Of a stretch of DNA of 40,645 bases, positions 16,064 to 25,051 are shown piece after piece. The notes under the pieces were generated by a model. The model had not been told where the DNA came from. It saw only the letters and a program-made list of their open reading frames with translations, and did no database searches. The position numbers were made by a program, and so were the translations under genes. The stretch's first letter is position 1. The number at the start of each line of letters is the position of its first letter. The DNA comes from Porphyromonas sp. (lineage in GTDB: Bacteria > Bacteroidota > Bacteroidia > Bacteroidales > Porphyromonadaceae): positions 1 to 40,645 of the forward strand of contig JAUMWS010000005.1 of assembly GCA_030529525.1 (NCBI GenBank), written 5' to 3'.

Positions 16064-18250
16064 ATGGCTAACTCTTTACAACTAACCGAACATCTGAAAA
16101 AGCATTTTGGCTTTGACTCTTTCAAAGCGACACAAAAGGAAATTATTCAAAGTATCATAGAGGGTAATGATACTTTTGTGTTGATGCCTACAGGTGGAGG
16201 TAAAAGTCTGTGCTACCAGCTACCGGCTCTTATGTTGGAAGGGACTGCTATTGTAATATCTCCCCTTATTGCTTTGATGAAGAATCAGGTGGATGCCATC
16301 CGCTCATATACAGAGAAAGAGTCCACTGCACACTATATAAATTCATCTTTGAATAAGGCGGCGTTGGAGCAAGTAAAAGCAGATGTAATCTCAGGACAGA
16401 CAAAACTTCTCTATGTCGCTCCCGAAAGTCTTACAAAGCAAGATAATATAGAGTTGCTTAGGCAGATAAACATATCTTTCTATGCGGTAGATGAGGCACA
16501 CTGTATCTCTGAGTGGGGACACGATTTTCGACCGGAATATCGCCGCATAAGAACGCTGATGGACGAGATCGGCACGAAGCCTATAATAGCTCTCACCGCA
16601 ACTGCAACCCCAAAGGTTCAAAGCGATATACAGAAGAACCTTGGCATGGTGAACGCTAAAGTCTATAAAAGCTCTTTTAACAGAGAAAATCTCTACTATG
16701 AAGTTCGGCACAAGAACGGAGAGTTCGAAAAAGATATGATCCGATTCATAAAGCAACATTCGGGTAAAACCGGTATTGTTTACTGTATGAGCCGAACTAA
16801 GGTAGACGAGATAACAGAGTTGCTTAAAACAAATAACATAAAAGCAATGGCCTACCATGCCGGTATGGACTCTACTCAGAGAAGTACCAATCAGGATGCT
16901 TTCTTGAATGAAGATGCAGACGTGATAGTGGCAACCATCGCTTTTGGTATGGGAATAGACAAGCCTGATGTAAGATTTGTAATACATCACGATATGCCTA
17001 AGAGTCTGGAGGGATACTACCAAGAAACAGGTCGCGCCGGAAGAGATGGCGGAGAAGGGTTATGTATCGCCTACTATGACGAGAAAGATATGGAGAAATT
17101 AGAGAAATTTCTGATATCCAAGAATAAGAGCCTGAATGAGAGAGAAATCATCAAGCAACTGCTGTCTGATGTTTCGGAATTCTCACGAACCTCTATCTGT
17201 AGACGCAAATTTCTATTGCACTACTTTGGAGAGGTTTATGAACAAACAAATTGTTGTAACTGTGACAACTGTAAAAGAATAACAAAACAAGTGGAGGCAA
17301 AAGATTTATTACTTAATGTATTGGACGCAATTGCGGCACTGAAAGAAAAATTTCCTGCTGAGTATGTTATCACCATACTTACAGGAGAGGAAACTGCTGA
17401 CGTAACCACGTATAAACACACTGATCTTGAAGAATTTGGTTCTGTAGTAGGAGAAGATAAAGAGAAGCTGGAAACAGTGATAAGACAAGCTCTTATTGAT
17501 GGCTATATCTCAAAAGACATAGAAAATTTAGGAGTACTGAAACTTACGTCAAAAGGAAAATCTTTTCGTAAGAAACCAACCTCCTTTACAATTCAGGTAG
17601 AAGATTCATCTGAAGAATCCAATGAAGATGTCGAACTTAAGGGTTCCGGTGGCGGAGCTTCGGATCCGGTTCTGTTTTCCATGCTGAAAGACTTGAGAAA
17701 GAAGATTGCAAAGAAGCTGGACCTTCCTCCTTATGTCATATTCCAAGAACAGAGCCTGAACGATATGGCTATGTTCTACCCTATAACTATAAGCGAACTT
17801 TCAAATATTTCGGGTGTCGGACAGAATAAGGCACAAAGATATGGAGCAGAGTTTATAGACCTTATAAGTTCTTATGTCAAGGAGAACGAAATTGAACGAC
17901 CGGAAGATATTCGGATCAGAATAGTCCCCAATAAGTCTAAACTTAAGGTGTCTATTGTTCAGCTTATAGACCGTAAAGTTTCTCTTGAAGATATCGCAAA
18001 CAATTTCAATTTGGAGTTCGACGAACTTCTCGACGAAATTGAGGGTATAGTGTACAGCGGAACTAAGATCAATATAGACTATATCATAAAAGACCTTTTG
18101 GACGAAGAGCAAACAGAAGAAATATTTGAGTACTTCAAAAATTCTACCACAGATGATTTGAAAACTGCGATAGAAGCACTCGGTCCGAATATTGAGGAGG
18201 AAGAGATAAGATTGGTACGAATTTATTTCTTATCGGATGTTGCAAACTAA
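16064..18250 (+). CDS. recQ: ATP-dependent DNA helicase RecQ
   Basis: This is a 3'-5' superfamily 2 helicase involved in recombination and replication-fork repair. In the 728-residue protein the motor domains show Walker A (PTGGGKSLCYQLPA, about 42-55), DEAH at 143-146 with ISEWGHDFRPEYR, and QETGRAGRDG (motif VI). The zinc site follows with CRRKFLLHYFGE and CCNCDNC near residues 380-405, then a winged-helix RQC domain and an HRDC domain at about 533-605. The roughly 120 C-terminal residues after HRDC form an acidic helical extension, usual for long Bacteroidetes RecQ proteins. It heads a plus-strand run through gcvP with gaps of 25, 29, overlap and 55 bases. Confidence 0.95.
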   Translation: MANSLQLTEHLKKHFGFDSFKATQKEIIQSIIEGNDTFVLMPTGGGKSLCYQLPALMLEGTAIVISPLIALMKNQVDAIRSYTEKESTAHYINSSLNKAALEQVKADVISGQTKLLYVAPESLTKQDNIELLRQINISFYAVDEAHCISEWGHDFRPEYRRIRTLMDEIGTKPIIALTATATPKVQSDIQKNLGMVNAKVYKSSFNRENLYYEVRHKNGEFEKDMIRFIKQHSGKTGIVYCMSRTKVDEITELLKTNNIKAMAYHAGMDSTQRSTNQDAFLNEDADVIVATIAFGMGIDKPDVRFVIHHDMPKSLEGYYQETGRAGRDGGEGLCIAYYDEKDMEKLEKFLISKNKSLNEREIIKQLLSDVSEFSRTSICRRKFLLHYFGEVYEQTNCCNCDNCKRITKQVEAKDLLLNVLDAIAALKEKFPAEYVITILTGEETADVTTYKHTDLEEFGSVVGEDKEKLETVIRQALIDGYISKDIENLGVLKLTSKGKSFRKKPTSFTIQVEDSSEESNEDVELKGSGGGASDPVLFSMLKDLRKKIAKKLDLPPYVIFQEQSLNDMAMFYPITISELSNISGVGQNKAQRYGAEFIDLISSYVKENEIERPEDIRIRIVPNKSKLKVSIVQLIDRKVSLEDIANNFNLEFDELLDEIEGIVYSGTKINIDYIIKDLLDEEQTEEIFEYFKNSTTDDLKTAIEALGPNIEEEEIRLVRIYFLSDVAN

Positions 18251-18275
18251 TCAGACCGCAATCTCCTAAAGTTTT

Positions 18276-19214
18276 ATGAAGGCATCTTTAAGTTCTTCCC
18301 TATTAACGTTCTTGTCTATTCTTTTAATAGTCCTGTCCGGTACCTCTTGTAGTAGTACCAAAACAGAAAGTCAATCAGAAAGAATAGAAGATCTGAATAG
18401 TTCTATCTCTTGGAATAATCTGAGAAGGGATACCCTTATCGCAGTCAACAAAGACTCTTTGGCTGCATGGGGCATAGAGGGAACTGTTGCAAAAGAGCTT
18501 AAAGTCGCAACTCTTTACATAGAGATGTCTCTGATATCACCAAAGGCTCTTTCTGAAAATTTAAGCATCTTGGAGCAAAACATACATCGTATACTCTCTT
18601 TTGTGCTATCCAAACAGTATGCAATGATAAAAGAGAACTCGATGGATGCAAGAGTGAACTCTTACTTTTCTACCTATATCGAGAATTTTAAGGGAAACCT
18701 TAAATCTTACTATGCAGCTATGCAGCATGGAGATATTGAAGATGAAAAATTATCTTCAACATCCACTTGGTTTATATCAGTAAAAGACTCTTTGGTGTAC
18801 AATAAAAGCAATATTGCTTCGATAGTTCAGTTTGTAGAAAGTTCTTTGGGAGAAGAAGACAGAACTATTCGTTCGGCAACCTACAACATAGATTTAGAGA
18901 AAGGGAGTAAAATATATTTGGACTCTATTATTGATACAAACTCTGAGGAATTACTCTCGAACCTTTTGGTTAAATCATTAATGAAAAAATACGGTGCCGA
19001 AACAGAGGAAGATCTTAGTAACAAAGGCTTTTTTCATTACTCCGATATTCATATCGTGGAAGACTTTTACTTCTCTGACACCGGTTTGGTTTTTGTCTTT
19101 GATCCCTACGAGATAGCTCCCTCTTCTATGGGACGAATAGAAGTAGATCTTCCTTACAATGATTTGAAACCTGTTTTTAAAAATTCATTTCCCATACATC
19201 CTGTATCTCAATAG
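18276..19214 (+). CDS. DUF3298/RsiV-like lipoprotein
   Basis: This is a 312-residue predicted lipoprotein. The signal peptide ends in a lipobox (SGTSC, Cys25). The C-terminal part (about residues 200-300) matches the DUF3298 fold seen in the extracytoplasmic region of RsiV-type anti-sigma factors and many Bacteroidetes lipoproteins: YSDIHIVEDFYFSDTGLVF, then FDPYEIAPSSMG. The segment before it is DUF4163-like. Related domains bind lysozyme in Bacillus, but no such activity can be claimed here, and there is no transmembrane or sigma-binding segment. It lies 25 bases after recQ and 29 before rsmG, so it is probably co-transcribed. Function unknown. Confidence 0.8.
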   Translation: MKASLSSSLLTFLSILLIVLSGTSCSSTKTESQSERIEDLNSSISWNNLRRDTLIAVNKDSLAAWGIEGTVAKELKVATLYIEMSLISPKALSENLSILEQNIHRILSFVLSKQYAMIKENSMDARVNSYFSTYIENFKGNLKSYYAAMQHGDIEDEKLSSTSTWFISVKDSLVYNKSNIASIVQFVESSLGEEDRTIRSATYNIDLEKGSKIYLDSIIDTNSEELLSNLLVKSLMKKYGAETEEDLSNKGFFHYSDIHIVEDFYFSDTGLVFVFDPYEIAPSSMGRIEVDLPYNDLKPVFKNSFPIHPVSQ

Positions 19215-19243
19215 GAATTTTGGTTTTAATATCAGTTCATTTT

Positions 19244-19873
19244 ATGAATGTAGAACTTATATACAACTTCTTTTCTTCTCTTACCAGTCATCAGAAAGAA
19301 CAGTTCGGAATGTTACCTGAACTCTACTTGGATTGGAATAGTAAGATAAATGTCATCTCAAGAAAAGACATTGACAACTTAGTTTGTAATCATATTCTGC
19401 ATTCTCTTGCAATAGCCAGGTTTATATCATTTAAGCCAGGTACTACAGTTCTTGATGTTGGAACCGGAGGAGGATTCCCCGGAATTCCTTTGGCTATCAT
19501 GTTTCCGGAAGTGAACTTTACACTTATAGACAGTATAGGAAAGAAACTGAAAGTTGTAGATGACATTATTGAGAAGACCGGACTAAAAAATACAAGAACA
19601 ATACATACAAGAGCTGAAGACCTAAAGGATAAGTATCAATTTATTGTAACTCGAGGTGCCCTATCTATGGATATCTTGTGGGGATTAGCTCAAAAGCTAA
19701 TAGACAGGAAAGAACAAAGAAATGGACTTCCTAACGGAGTGATAGCTCTTAAAGGAGGGAACTTGGATGCGGAATTACGACGATTTAAGAATATTTCAAC
19801 TCAAGAAGATATTGCACAATACTTTGATCTTCCTTTTTTCGAATCTAAAAAAGTGGTTTACTTACCCCTATGA
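19244..19873 (+). CDS. rsmG: 16S rRNA (guanine(527)-N(7))-methyltransferase RsmG
   Basis: RsmG (GidB) uses SAM to methylate N7 of G527 in 16S rRNA; its loss gives low-level streptomycin resistance in other bacteria. The 209-residue protein has the SAM-binding motif VLDVGTGGGFPGIPLA, the family's LYLDWNSKINVISRKD near the N-terminus, and FIVTRGALS. I chose the ATG at 19244; a TTG at 19220 is in frame but adds residues outside the family. The stop overlaps the start of the next gene by four bases (ATGA), indicating translational coupling. Confidence 0.94.
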   Translation: MNVELIYNFFSSLTSHQKEQFGMLPELYLDWNSKINVISRKDIDNLVCNHILHSLAIARFISFKPGTTVLDVGTGGGFPGIPLAIMFPEVNFTLIDSIGKKLKVVDDIIEKTGLKNTRTIHTRAEDLKDKYQFIVTRGALSMDILWGLAQKLIDRKEQRNGLPNGVIALKGGNLDAELRRFKNISTQEDIAQYFDLPFFESKKVVYLPL

Positions 19874-20517
19874 TGTTACGGATAAAAACATTCCCTCTAA
19901 ACTTGGCGGGAGAAAATACCTATCTTCTATATAATGAGCAAGGAGACGCTGCCCTTATTGACTGTGGGGCTTCGAACAGGGAAGAGTGGAACATGATTTG
20001 TGCCTTCTTATCTGATAATAACCTTACTCTTAAGGCCTCTCTTGCGACACATTTTCACTTTGATCACGTTTGGGGTGCCCCCTTTATCTTAAGCACATTT
20101 GGGGTGAAAACTTCAGTTCCAAAGAAAGAGCGCATAGCACTCCCCTCTCTAAAAGATCAACTGATGGCATTTGGATTAAGCCTTGATGCAAATATTGACG
20201 ATAGCTGCTTTCAGGACTTAGATGAAAATATGCAAGAACTCATCGGAACCAAAGTGCAAATTTTGTTCGTTCCCGGACACTCTCCCGGGCACTTGGCCTT
20301 TTTTATGCCAGAACAAAAATGCGTGTTTTCCGGAGATGTTATCTTTGCAGGTGGAATTGGTCGTACAGATCTGTGGGGAGGCTCCTATCAAACACTGGAA
20401 AAATCGATACTTGACTGTATCTACACTCTGCCTCCCGAAACTACAATCTACTCGGGACATGGACCAAGTACGAGTGTAAAAGTTGAACAACAAACCAATC
20501 CTTTCTTCAGACTATAA
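19870..20517 (+). CDS. MBL-fold metallo-hydrolase (glyoxalase II-like)
   Basis: This is a 215-residue metallo-beta-lactamase-fold hydrolase of the hydroxyacylglutathione hydrolase-like group, with a dinuclear metal site. The metal-binding motif is His61-Phe-His63-Phe-Asp65-His66 (ATHFHFDH), followed by VPGHSPGHLAF, FSGDVIFAGGIGRTDL and YSGHGPSTS, giving the remaining ligands in the order expected for glyoxalase II relatives. Glutathione is not expected in this kind of anaerobe, so the substrate may be another thioester or a different small molecule. It overlaps rsmG by four bases and is followed by gcvP after 55 bases. Confidence 0.88.
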   Translation: MMLRIKTFPLNLAGENTYLLYNEQGDAALIDCGASNREEWNMICAFLSDNNLTLKASLATHFHFDHVWGAPFILSTFGVKTSVPKKERIALPSLKDQLMAFGLSLDANIDDSCFQDLDENMQELIGTKVQILFVPGHSPGHLAFFMPEQKCVFSGDVIFAGGIGRTDLWGGSYQTLEKSILDCIYTLPPETTIYSGHGPSTSVKVEQQTNPFFRL

Positions 20518-20572
20518 CAAAGAATTAAACAAACATATATACACCACAAAAACCATTATTCTTAATCATAAT

Positions 20573-23434
20573 ATGAACACATTAGATTTTTCGATCCGTC
20601 ACATTGGTATTTCGGAAAAAGATCAACAGCAAATGTTGGAAAAAGTCGGAGTGAAAACTTTGGATGAACTTATTCAGCAAACCATACCTTCTAATATTCA
20701 CTTACCTAAAGAACTCAATCTTCCGGCTCCTCTTACAGAAAGAGAGCTTATAGAACATATTTCAGAGTTGGGAAGTAAAAACAAGGTCTTCTCATCATAT
20801 ATAGGAATGGGATGGTACGATACATGTACACCGGCTCCAATCCAAAGAAATATTCTTGAGAATCCAAGTTGGTACACTTCCTATACACCATATCAAGCAG
20901 AAATCTCACAAGGACGATTGGAAGCCTTGTTTAACTTCCAGACAGTTGTAACAGAACTTACGGGATTACCTCTTACCAATTGCTCTCTCTTGGACGAAGC
21001 GACAGCAGGAGCTGAAGCTGTAGCAATGTTATATAACACTCTTCCAAAATCAAAAAAGAAAGCAACAAAAATCTTAGTTGATGAATATGTATGGCAATCT
21101 ACTATTGATGTCATAAAGACTCGAGCTATTCCCCAAGGAGTTTCTGTAGAAGTTTGCAATGTATCCACGGCTGAGTTTACCGAAGATGTTTTTGGTTTGG
21201 TCATCCAATATCCTGATGCTAACGGGGAAGTAAGGAATTATTCTCAACTTACAGAACGTGCTCATGCAGCGGATGTTCGTGTAGCTGTTGCCGCTGATAT
21301 TCTTTCTCTTGCCCTTCTCACTCCTCCGGCAGAATGGGGAGCAGATATCGTATTTGGATCTTCTCAACGTTTCGGTATTCCCATGTATTTTGGAGGCCCT
21401 TCGGCAGCATTCCTTGCAGCTCATGACGACTACAAGAGAGCTATACCGGGTCGTATCGTTGGTTTATCTAAAGATCGTAATGGTCGCCCCATATATCGTC
21501 TTGCCCTTCAAACTCGTGAGCAACATATTAAACGTGAAAAGGCGACATCTAATATCTGTACAGCTCAAGCTCTCTTGGCAACAATGGCAGGTATGTACGC
21601 CGTATATCACGGAGCAGATGGACTAAAGGATATAGCCTCAAGAGTTCATGGATATGCAAATCGATTGGCTTCTCTTCTAAAGGAATTGAACTACAAGATA
21701 AAGACAGAATCTTTCTTCGACACTGTTGTTTTAGAACCTCTCTCAGAGCAAGAAGTCTCAAAAATAAGGGAGATAGCTGAAGATATGCAGGTTAACCTGA
21801 GATATGATAAGAGTGGATCTATCGGAGTATCTGTAGATGAAACTACGTTAGAAAGCGATTTAGGAACACTTCACTATATCTTTGCACAAGCAAAAGGATT
21901 GGATATTGATACAAATATCTCCTATGAATCGGATAGATGTACGGCTAAACTACCGCAAAATACCTTAAGAAAGAGCGACTTCCTACGTTATGATGTTTTT
22001 GAAAAGTATCATACCGAAACAGAACTAATGAGATATATTAAGCGTCTGGAGAGAAAGGATATTTCCTTGGCACACTCCATGATCTCTCTTGGTTCTTGCA
22101 CAATGAAATTAAATGCAGCGTCAGAACTCTTTATCTTAAGCAATCCTCAATTTGCCCTTATACACCCATATGCTCCTAAAGATCAGACAGAGGGATATAT
22201 CGAAATGTTGGATAACCTATCGGAGTATCTTGGTGAAATTACCGGCCTACCTTATGCGTGCCTTCAGCCAAACTCAGGAGCTTCCGGTGAATATGCAGGT
22301 CTTCGTACTATAAGAAACTATCATGAATCTATAGGACAATCTCATCGAGACATTATACTTCTCCCCATTTCCGCCCATGGTACTAATCCGGCAAGTGCTA
22401 TTCAGTGTGGCTACAAGACAGTTACAGTAGCTTGCGACAATGATGGCAATGTTGATGTCGAAGATTTTGAGAAGAAAGCAAAGGAGAATGCTGATAGACT
22501 CGCCGGCACAATGATTACATATCCATCAACTCACGGGATATTTGAGCCAGAAATAAAGAAGCTTTGCCAAATTATTCACGACAATGGTGGGCAGGTTTAT
22601 CTTGATGGAGCAAATATGAATGCCCAAGTAGGTCTTACTAATCCCGGATATATTGGAGCGGATGTCTGTCACTTAAATCTTCATAAGACTTTTGCTATCC
22701 CTCATGGTGGTGGTGGTCCGGGCGTAGGTCCTATCTGTGTGAAAGAACATCTTAAATCATTCCTCCCAAGTCACTCTCTCCACTACGGAGAAGGAGTTAC
22801 TCCGGTTTCTGCCGCTCCATTTGGTAGTGCTGTTATCTTTGGTATTACTTACGCATACATTAGAATGTTGGGTGTCGAAGGTCTTAAGAGAAGTACGTCT
22901 ATAGCTATTTTGAGCGCCAATTACATGGCTAAATGTCTTGAAAAAGAGTATGGTATCGTATATACAGGTAAGACAGGTAGAGTAGGACACGAACTTATTC
23001 TTGAGTGTCGTAAGCTGAAAGAAGAGACCGGTATAGATGAAACGGACATAGCTAAACGTTTGATGGACTTTGGTTATCATGCTCCAACACTTTCGTTCCC
23101 CGTACATGGCACACTCATGATTGAACCAACAGAAAGTGAAAGTTTGGATGAACTCAACCGCTTTATTGATGTAATGAAGTGTATTCGTCAAGAAATAGAT
23201 GAAGTAAAAGAAGGAAAAGCAGATCCTACAAACAACGTCCTTAAAAATGCTCCACACCCACAATACGAAGTTGTGGCGGATGAATGGCCATTCCCATACT
23301 CAAGGAGCAAAGCTGCATTTGCGCTTCCATACTTGTTAGAAAACAAATTCTGGATCGATGTTGCTCGTGCAGACGGAGGATTTGGAGACCGAAACTTAGT
23401 GGCAACAATGTCTTGTTGCGTTGTTGAAAGCTAA
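20573..23434 (+). CDS. gcvP: Glycine dehydrogenase (decarboxylating), P-protein
   Basis: GcvP is the PLP-dependent P-protein of the glycine cleavage system; it decarboxylates glycine and passes the aminomethyl group to the lipoyl H-protein. The 953-residue protein is the fused single-chain form. The PLP lysine is Lys705 in LNLHKTFAIPHGGGGPG, and the glycine-rich segment next to it is canonical. SIRHIGIS near the N-terminus supports the ATG at 20573; the frame extends upstream to a TTG at 20483, but that part overlaps the preceding gene and has no family match. The gcvT and gcvH partners are not in this window. A strong terminator follows 57 bases after the stop. Confidence 0.96.
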   Translation: MNTLDFSIRHIGISEKDQQQMLEKVGVKTLDELIQQTIPSNIHLPKELNLPAPLTERELIEHISELGSKNKVFSSYIGMGWYDTCTPAPIQRNILENPSWYTSYTPYQAEISQGRLEALFNFQTVVTELTGLPLTNCSLLDEATAGAEAVAMLYNTLPKSKKKATKILVDEYVWQSTIDVIKTRAIPQGVSVEVCNVSTAEFTEDVFGLVIQYPDANGEVRNYSQLTERAHAADVRVAVAADILSLALLTPPAEWGADIVFGSSQRFGIPMYFGGPSAAFLAAHDDYKRAIPGRIVGLSKDRNGRPIYRLALQTREQHIKREKATSNICTAQALLATMAGMYAVYHGADGLKDIASRVHGYANRLASLLKELNYKIKTESFFDTVVLEPLSEQEVSKIREIAEDMQVNLRYDKSGSIGVSVDETTLESDLGTLHYIFAQAKGLDIDTNISYESDRCTAKLPQNTLRKSDFLRYDVFEKYHTETELMRYIKRLERKDISLAHSMISLGSCTMKLNAASELFILSNPQFALIHPYAPKDQTEGYIEMLDNLSEYLGEITGLPYACLQPNSGASGEYAGLRTIRNYHESIGQSHRDIILLPISAHGTNPASAIQCGYKTVTVACDNDGNVDVEDFEKKAKENADRLAGTMITYPSTHGIFEPEIKKLCQIIHDNGGQVYLDGANMNAQVGLTNPGYIGADVCHLNLHKTFAIPHGGGGPGVGPICVKEHLKSFLPSHSLHYGEGVTPVSAAPFGSAVIFGITYAYIRMLGVEGLKRSTSIAILSANYMAKCLEKEYGIVYTGKTGRVGHELILECRKLKEETGIDETDIAKRLMDFGYHAPTLSFPVHGTLMIEPTESESLDELNRFIDVMKCIRQEIDEVKEGKADPTNNVLKNAPHPQYEVVADEWPFPYSRSKAAFALPYLLENKFWIDVARADGGFGDRNLVATMSCCVVES

Positions 23435-23490
23435 TTTCTTCAGACTTCTCTATCATGTTTGTACAGAACAGACTTTAATGTATAATTTGG

Positions 23491-23541
23491 AGTGTACTTT
23501 GCTTCTCTCTTTATTTGAAGCGGAGTACACTTCTTTTTTCT
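23491..23541 (+). terminator. Terminator of the recQ-gcvP operon
   Basis: A 15-bp stem (23491-23505 with 23517-23531, containing two G-U pairs) has an 11-base loop and is followed by TCTTTTTTC. It is a classic intrinsic terminator 57 bases past gcvP and separates it from the CoA-transferase gene starting at 23578. Confidence 0.9.
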
Positions 23542-23577
23542 TTCAGTCTAATAAACAATGTTATTACTTATCGCTAT

Positions 23578-24876
23578 ATGAAAAAATGCAATTATGTATC
23601 TATCACGGAAGCCATAGCTCAGGTTCAGAATAACGACAAGATTGTTCTTGGGCATGGAGCGGTCTCTCCGATTTTGTTAGTGGAAGAGTTGTATAGACAA
23701 CGTGAAAGACTTTCGGGAGTCAAAATCTTCCACTTGATTTATCTGGGAGACCCTATCCATACGAGGGCTGATGCTCAACCACATTTTCAGACACGCGCTC
23801 CATTCATCACCGGAGGACCAATGAGAGATGCCGTAGCGGAGAATCGTGCCGAATTTGTTCCGATGCACTTTCATATCATCCCATATCACTTCCTACCGGG
23901 AGGTGGATACGAACCGGATTGGGCATTTATTCAAGTAACTCCTCCGGATGCTAATGGTCGTTGTTCTCTATCTTTGGCTTCAGACTACACCCTTCCTGCG
24001 GCAAGAGCAGCTAAGAGGATTATTGCAATGGTCAACCCAAATCTTCCTTATGTCTATGGAGACAACTTCCTTTCGGTAGATGAAATAGACTTTATGGTGG
24101 AAGCTCCTATGCCTAATCTTACCATATCTTCTTCACCCATCACTCCTACAGATGAAAAAATAGCAGAATACTGTACTTCTCTCATCGGAGATGGAGCTTG
24201 TATTCAGGTCGGAATTGGATCAGTTCCGGAAGCAGTTTTGTCCAAACTGCACAACAGAAAGAATCTTGGAATACATACAGAGCTTATGACCGATGCCATT
24301 ATGAATCTAATCAAAAGTGGTGCAGTGAATGGCTCTCAAAAAGGAGTTCTACCGGGGAAAATTCTTACCGCTTTTGCCATGGGATCTCAAGATATGTATG
24401 ATTTCATGCATAATAATGAGGATATTCTTCTTTACCCTGTGGACTTCACGAACAGCCCATTTGAAGTAGGAAAAAATCCAAACTTTGTCTCAATTAACTC
24501 CACAATCGAAGTAGATTTATACGGCCAGCTCTGTTCAGAAAAAGTGAATGGTAGGCAGTACAGTGGTACCGGGGGGCAAGTAGACTTCCTTCGTGGAGCT
24601 AGATATTCTAAAGGAGGTAAGAGTATCATCACGGTACATTCAACAGCAAAAGGGGGAACGATATCACGCATAGTTCCATCTCTTTCGTCCGGAAACAATG
24701 TTACGTCAGGTCGTACCGATGTAGACTATATTGTCACCGAGCATGGAATCGCTCATCTGTTTGGTAAAAGCGAAAGAGAGCGAGCTTTGGCGCTTTGTGC
24801 TATTTCAGATCCTCATTTTAGAGAAGATTTGGAAAGAGAAGCTTATAGCCGATTCAACATCAAGACGATATTCTAA
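23578..24876 (+). CDS. Acetyl-CoA hydrolase/transferase family, probable 4-hydroxybutyrate CoA-transferase
   Basis: This is a 432-residue class I CoA-transferase resembling the 4-hydroxybutyrate CoA-transferase (AbfT/Cat2) group, which activates 4-hydroxybutyrate using acetyl-CoA or another acyl-CoA on the way to crotonyl- and butyryl-CoA. Glu235 in GIHTELMTD matches the catalytic glutamate, GIGSVPEAVL is the CoA-binding loop, and VTEHGIAHLFGKSERERA is the C-terminal signature. I chose the ATG at 23578; an upstream in-frame ATG at 23515 lies inside the terminator hairpin region. It is about 66 residues shorter than, and clearly a different subfamily from, the CoA-transferase at 1639-3135. It stands alone. 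Precise substrates are inferred. Confidence 0.88.
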   Translation: MKKCNYVSITEAIAQVQNNDKIVLGHGAVSPILLVEELYRQRERLSGVKIFHLIYLGDPIHTRADAQPHFQTRAPFITGGPMRDAVAENRAEFVPMHFHIIPYHFLPGGGYEPDWAFIQVTPPDANGRCSLSLASDYTLPAARAAKRIIAMVNPNLPYVYGDNFLSVDEIDFMVEAPMPNLTISSSPITPTDEKIAEYCTSLIGDGACIQVGIGSVPEAVLSKLHNRKNLGIHTELMTDAIMNLIKSGAVNGSQKGVLPGKILTAFAMGSQDMYDFMHNNEDILLYPVDFTNSPFEVGKNPNFVSINSTIEVDLYGQLCSEKVNGRQYSGTGGQVDFLRGARYSKGGKSIITVHSTAKGGTISRIVPSLSSGNNVTSGRTDVDYIVTEHGIAHLFGKSERERALALCAISDPHFREDLEREAYSRFNIKTIF

Positions 24877-24916
24877 ACCTTACAAAAAGAGATTAGGAAA
24901 TATTCAATATCTAAAA

Positions 24917-24962
24917 ACAACCGCTTCGACGCCCTTCTTTAATGGTCACTCGAAGCGGTTGT
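24917..24962 (-). terminator. Terminator of the nadE-to-argC minus-strand cluster
   Basis: A perfect 13-bp stem (ACAACCGCTTCGA at 24917-24929 with TCGAAGCGGTTGT at 24950-24962) has a 20-base loop. On the minus strand it is followed by TTTTTAG, and it lies 90 bases past the argC-like stop. It also sits 40 bases after the plus-strand CoA-transferase stop and may act in that direction too. Confidence 0.82.
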
Positions 24963-25051
24963 CTTACATAAACCGACATGTATACTCTTTTTACCGGAAG
25001 ATAGTTTCTTATCTCTTAAAACCTCTTCTCCGGATTGAAGTAGTTCAATTC

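Noticed and set aside
20483-20572. Extended gcvP N-terminus from a TTG at 20483
   Set aside because: It overlaps the end of the MBL-fold gene and precedes the conserved GcvP start; ATG at 20573 fits better.
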